Assembly (NCBI RefSeq): GCF_003931915.1
Contig: NZ_RSAA01000026.1
Span: forward strand, 1 to 64,000
Origin: Saccharopolyspora rhizosphaerae
GTDB taxonomy: Bacteria > Actinomycetota > Actinomycetes > Mycobacteriales > Pseudonocardiaceae
Reading direction: 5' to 3'
Length of the DNA: 64,000 bases
The position numbers were made by a program, and so were the translations under genes. This document shows positions 61,482 through 64,000 of this stretch, one piece after another. Below the pieces are notes generated by a model. It worked only from the letters and a program-made list of their open reading frames with translations. It had not been told where the DNA came from and ran no database searches. Every line of letters begins with the position of its first letter. Position 1 is the first letter of the stretch.

Positions 61482-61858
61482 GGGACTGCTCCTGCACTCG
61501 CGAGCCGGGATGGAGACACCGGATCTCGCGGGCGCAGGCCGCTCACGGATCACCGCAGCGTTCCACCGCGCGTCGAGGAACGAGACCCGGACGCGAACGG
61601 CGACGCGATGCACGAAGCCGCGCCGCCTAGGCGGAACGCAGCCTGATGAAGAAAGCAGCCGTGCAAATTCCCATGTCGACGAACCTACAAGCGGATCCAC
61701 GCGCACGAAACCGAATTTCCGCGGGACGCAGCCCACCTGATCAGCGCCTGCGTTGACGACTCTGCGTTGCCTGTTCGGTTCCTGTTCACCCGGACGTACC
61801 GGGGACATCGCCCGGTCTGCCTAGCGTGCAGGTGTCCGACGAACCCATGGAGATTCGC
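61482..61858. other. Divergent regulatory region between erm and phoX
   Basis: This 377-base gap holds the promoter of the leftward erm gene and, near its right end, the PHO-box-like repeats of the rightward phoX gene. A leftward frame from about 61620 into erm stays open and a short rightward frame opens at ATG 61647, but neither has convincing codon bias. I found no clear attenuator-type leader peptide with the usual short repeats. Confidence 0.5.
61773..61794. promoter_or_regulatory. PHO box (PhoP-like direct repeats) upstream of phoX
   Basis: Two adjoining 11-base units, GTTCGGTTCCT (61773-61783) and GTTCACCCGGA (61784-61794), match the PhoP direct-repeat consensus of streptomycetes, the second at 10 of 11 positions. 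They end 27 bases before a TAGCGT box (61822-61827), overlapping a -35 position. PhoP activates such genes when phosphate is scarce. Confidence 0.65.
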
Positions 61859-63910
61859 TTGTCCTCCCGACGAGACAACGGGCGGGTCATCCCGCTCCCC
61901 CTCGCGTCCCACCACAGCGCGAACCGGTCCTCGACCACCTGCAAGTACCGCTGCGGCAACGCCTGCCAGCACGAGGCCCCGAACACCTCCGGCAACGCCT
62001 ACTTCGGCGACGTCGTCGAGGCCGTGCTCAACCGCCGCCGTGCGCTCAAGGCCACCGGCGCACTCGCCCTGACCGTCGGCGGCGCCGCCGCGCTCGGCGG
62101 CACCACGGTCGCAGCCCCGTCCGCGCCGGCCCGGAACCCCGTGCCCGGCACCGAGTTCCCGCCCGTCGCACCGAACACCCGGGACGCCGTGGTCGTCGCC
62201 GACGGCTACCAGCAGGGCGTCGTGATCCGCTGGGGCGACCCGGTCGTCGAGGGCGCGCCCGAGTTCGACCCCGCCCACCAGAGCGCCGCCGCGCAGGAGG
62301 AGCAGTTCGGCTACAACAACGACTTCGCCGAGCTCATCGCGCTCGACCGGACCGGCGCCGAGAGCCTGCTGGTGTGCAACCACGAGTACACCAGCGAAGA
62401 GCACATGTTCCTCGGCTACGACGAGAACAACCCCACCGAGGAGCAGGTCAAGATCGCCTGGGCTGCGCACGGCCTGTCCGTGGTGAAGGTCGAACGCCAG
62501 GCCGACGGAAGCCTCAAGCCCGCGCCGAGCCGCTACAACCGGCGCATCACCCTCACCACCCCGTTCGAGCTGCGCGGACCCGCCGCGGGCAGCGACCTGC
62601 TGAAGACCTCGGCCGACCCGACCGGCACGACCGTCCTGGGCACGCAGAACAACTGCTCGGGCAGCCTCACGCCGTGGGGCACGATCCTGTCCGGTGAGGA
62701 GAACATCAACCAGTACTTCGCCCACGCCGACGCGGTCACCGACCCGGTCGCCCGGGAACGCCTCGACCGCTACGGCGTGACGGGCATGGCCAGCACCCGC
62801 AAGTGGGAGCGGTTCGACGAGCGCTGGGACGTCGCGCGGGAACCCAACGAGGTCAACAGGTTCGGCTGGATCGTCGAGATCGACCCGCACGACCCGACCT
62901 CGACCCCGGTGAAGCACACCGCGCTGGGCCGCTTCAAGCACGAGGGCGCCGCGGTCACCATCGCCGATGACGGCCGCGTCGTGGCCTACAGCGGTGACGA
63001 CGAGCGCTTCGACTACCTCTACAAGTTCGTCTCCCACGGCAAGGTCAAGCGCGGCACCAGCGCGCTGGCGCGCCGGCACAACACGAGCCTGCTCGACGAC
63101 GGCACGCTCCACGTCGCGAAGTTCACCGGCAACAGCCCGGGCGAGATCGACGGCACCGGGAAGCTGCCCGCCGACGGCGAGTTCGACGGCGTCGGCGAGT
63201 GGATCCCGCTGGCCAGCGGGAAGGAGTCGTTCGTCCCCGGCTTCACCGCCGAGGAGGTCTACGTCTTCACGCGCCTGGCCGCGGACGCCGTCGGCGCCAC
63301 CAAGATGGACCGCCCCGAGGACGTCCAGCCCAACCCGGTCAACGGCAAGGTCTACTGCGCGCTGACCAACAACAGCAACCGCGGCAGCGCGGGGAACGCG
63401 GGTGCCGACGAAGCCAACCCGCGCGTGGGCAACAAGCACGGGCACGTGCTGGAGATCGACGACGACACCACCGGGACCCGCTTCGGCTGGACCCTGCTGC
63501 TGGTGTGCGGCGACCCGGACGACCCGAGCACCTACTTCGGCGGGTTCGACAAGAGCCGGGTCAGCCCGATCTCCTGCCCGGACAACGTGGCCTTCGACCG
63601 CCACGGGAACCTGTGGCTCACCACCGACGGCAACGCGCTGGACTCCCACGACGGCCTGTTCGCGGTCCCCGTCGAAGGGCCGGAACGTGGCCACGTCAAG
63701 CAGTTCCTCACCGTGCCCACCGGCGCCGAAGCCTGCGGTCCCGTGGTGCGCGACAAGCTGGTGACCGTCTCGGTGCAACACCCGGGCGAGGTCGACGGCG
63801 CCAGCGCGGACGAGCCGGCATCGCACTGGCCCGACGGCGGCACCTCGCAGCCGCGCCCGTCGGTCGTGGCGATCTGGCGTGCGGACGGCGGTGAGATCGG
63901 CCGCGGCTGA
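61859..63910 (+). CDS. PhoX-family alkaline phosphatase (DUF839), Tat-exported, second copy
   Basis: The 683-residue protein is similar along its whole length to the PhoX at 58530-60485, including the three N-terminal cysteines (CKYRCGNAC), twin-arginine signal NRRRALKATG at 58-67, FGYNNDF, CNHEYTSEE, TPWGTILSGEEN, and GRFKHEG. I chose TTG 61859 because GGAG lies six bases upstream, exactly as GGAGG stands before the GTG of the first copy. ATG 61847 is also in frame. A PHO box lies upstream. It is divergent from erm. Confidence 0.95.
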   Translation: MSSRRDNGRVIPLPLASHHSANRSSTTCKYRCGNACQHEAPNTSGNAYFGDVVEAVLNRRRALKATGALALTVGGAAALGGTTVAAPSAPARNPVPGTEFPPVAPNTRDAVVVADGYQQGVVIRWGDPVVEGAPEFDPAHQSAAAQEEQFGYNNDFAELIALDRTGAESLLVCNHEYTSEEHMFLGYDENNPTEEQVKIAWAAHGLSVVKVERQADGSLKPAPSRYNRRITLTTPFELRGPAAGSDLLKTSADPTGTTVLGTQNNCSGSLTPWGTILSGEENINQYFAHADAVTDPVARERLDRYGVTGMASTRKWERFDERWDVAREPNEVNRFGWIVEIDPHDPTSTPVKHTALGRFKHEGAAVTIADDGRVVAYSGDDERFDYLYKFVSHGKVKRGTSALARRHNTSLLDDGTLHVAKFTGNSPGEIDGTGKLPADGEFDGVGEWIPLASGKESFVPGFTAEEVYVFTRLAADAVGATKMDRPEDVQPNPVNGKVYCALTNNSNRGSAGNAGADEANPRVGNKHGHVLEIDDDTTGTRFGWTLLLVCGDPDDPSTYFGGFDKSRVSPISCPDNVAFDRHGNLWLTTDGNALDSHDGLFAVPVEGPERGHVKQFLTVPTGAEACGPVVRDKLVTVSVQHPGEVDGASADEPASHWPDGGTSQPRPSVVAIWRADGGEIGRG

Positions 63911-63912
63911 TC

Positions 63913-64000
63913 TCACCTTGCGAGCGCGGGGGTCCCCGGCCGGAAGGGCCAGGGGCCCTCGTTGCGCTCGAACCACCTGCGGCCACCCACCCCGCACCTG
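63913..64000 (-). CDS. C-terminal fragment of an unrecognised protein
   Basis: A leftward frame from the right edge ends with TGA at 63913-63915 and gives about 28 residues ending RWFERNEGPWPFRPGTPALA plus Arg. The mix of aromatic and charged residues reads like a real protein end, three bases from the phoX stop (converging genes). It is too short to assign. Confidence 0.4.
   Translation of the reverse strand, partial: RCGVGGRRWFERNEGPWPFRPGTPALAR

Noticed and set aside
61482-61700. Macrolide attenuation leader peptide before erm
   Set aside because: A leftward frame runs into erm, but I see no short leader with its own ribosome binding site and no pair of mutually exclusive hairpins sequestering the erm start.
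61685-63997. A leftward open frame of about 770 codons opposite the second phoX
   Set aside because: Shadow of phoX with the composition of antisense GC-rich DNA; the fragment at 63913-64000 is in another frame and is judged separately.

Overview
This window is a stretch of high-GC actinobacterial chromosome. The gene set and order point to the Pseudonocardiales, most likely Saccharopolyspora or a close relative. That assignment is inferred from protein flavour and gene clusters, because no 16S gene lies in the window. The clusters used are dnaK-grpE-dnaJ-hspR, rpsF-ssb-rpsR-rplI-dnaB, a DasR-type nagA, and an EtfD-like membrane oxidoreductase. Coding density is high, GTG starts are frequent, and operons are short and often joined by 4-nt ATGA or GTGA overlaps. 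Many gene ends carry long perfect hairpins.

Layout. 0-12 kb: a FUSC-type membrane protein, DUF3151, class II aldolase, a YciI protein, an ECF-like sigma factor, nagA behind a DasR-like site, DedA, a 51-bp tandem repeat, an RNA methyltransferase plus pyrE, an SDR, and a TetR/MFS divergent pair. 12-16.7 kb: clpB with an HspR (HAIR) operator and a sodium:amino-acid symporter. 16.8-22.2 kb: a marR - transporter - yceI operon in which a 14-TM DHA2 exporter carries three C-terminal carboxypeptidase-regulatory-like domains and the YceI protein carries one, then a second MarR and an FMN-binding protein. 22.4-28.1 kb: flavohaemoprotein and the HspR-autoregulated dnaK operon with two HAIR sites. 28.2-33.2 kb: DUF4097, SMR efflux pump with TetR, DUF1707, and etfD. 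33.2-34.6 kb: a decayed region with two frameshifted DUF397 relics. 34.6-43.2 kb: sugar transporter, dcd, tRNA-Gly(CCC), OsmC, a frameshifted metallo-hydrolase, several small enzymes, an SSI-type protease inhibitor, and a truncated methyltransferase paralogue.

43.2-47.2 kb is the replication/ribosome cluster. DnaB contains a 130-residue mini-intein in its P-loop with the hallmarks of a class 3 intein, and upstream of dnaB is a run of DnaA-box-like nonamers. 47.3-57 kb: a surface protein, endonuclease IV, a GT87-like mannosyltransferase, FadE5-like acyl-CoA dehydrogenase behind paired TTAC-N6-GTAA sites, a DrrAB-type ABC exporter, an OmpA-like lipoprotein and a 582-residue protein of unknown function. 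57-64 kb: an MFS transporter, then two closely related Tat-exported PhoX phosphatases flanking an Erm-type 23S rRNA methyltransferase.

Most genes are housekeeping or core actinobacterial. The most interesting items are the class 3 intein in DnaB, the exporter with carboxypeptidase-regulatory-like tail domains, the phoX-erm-phoX arrangement, the DnaA-box cluster, and several lineage-specific intergenic repeats. I found no CRISPR array, prophage or intact insertion sequence.
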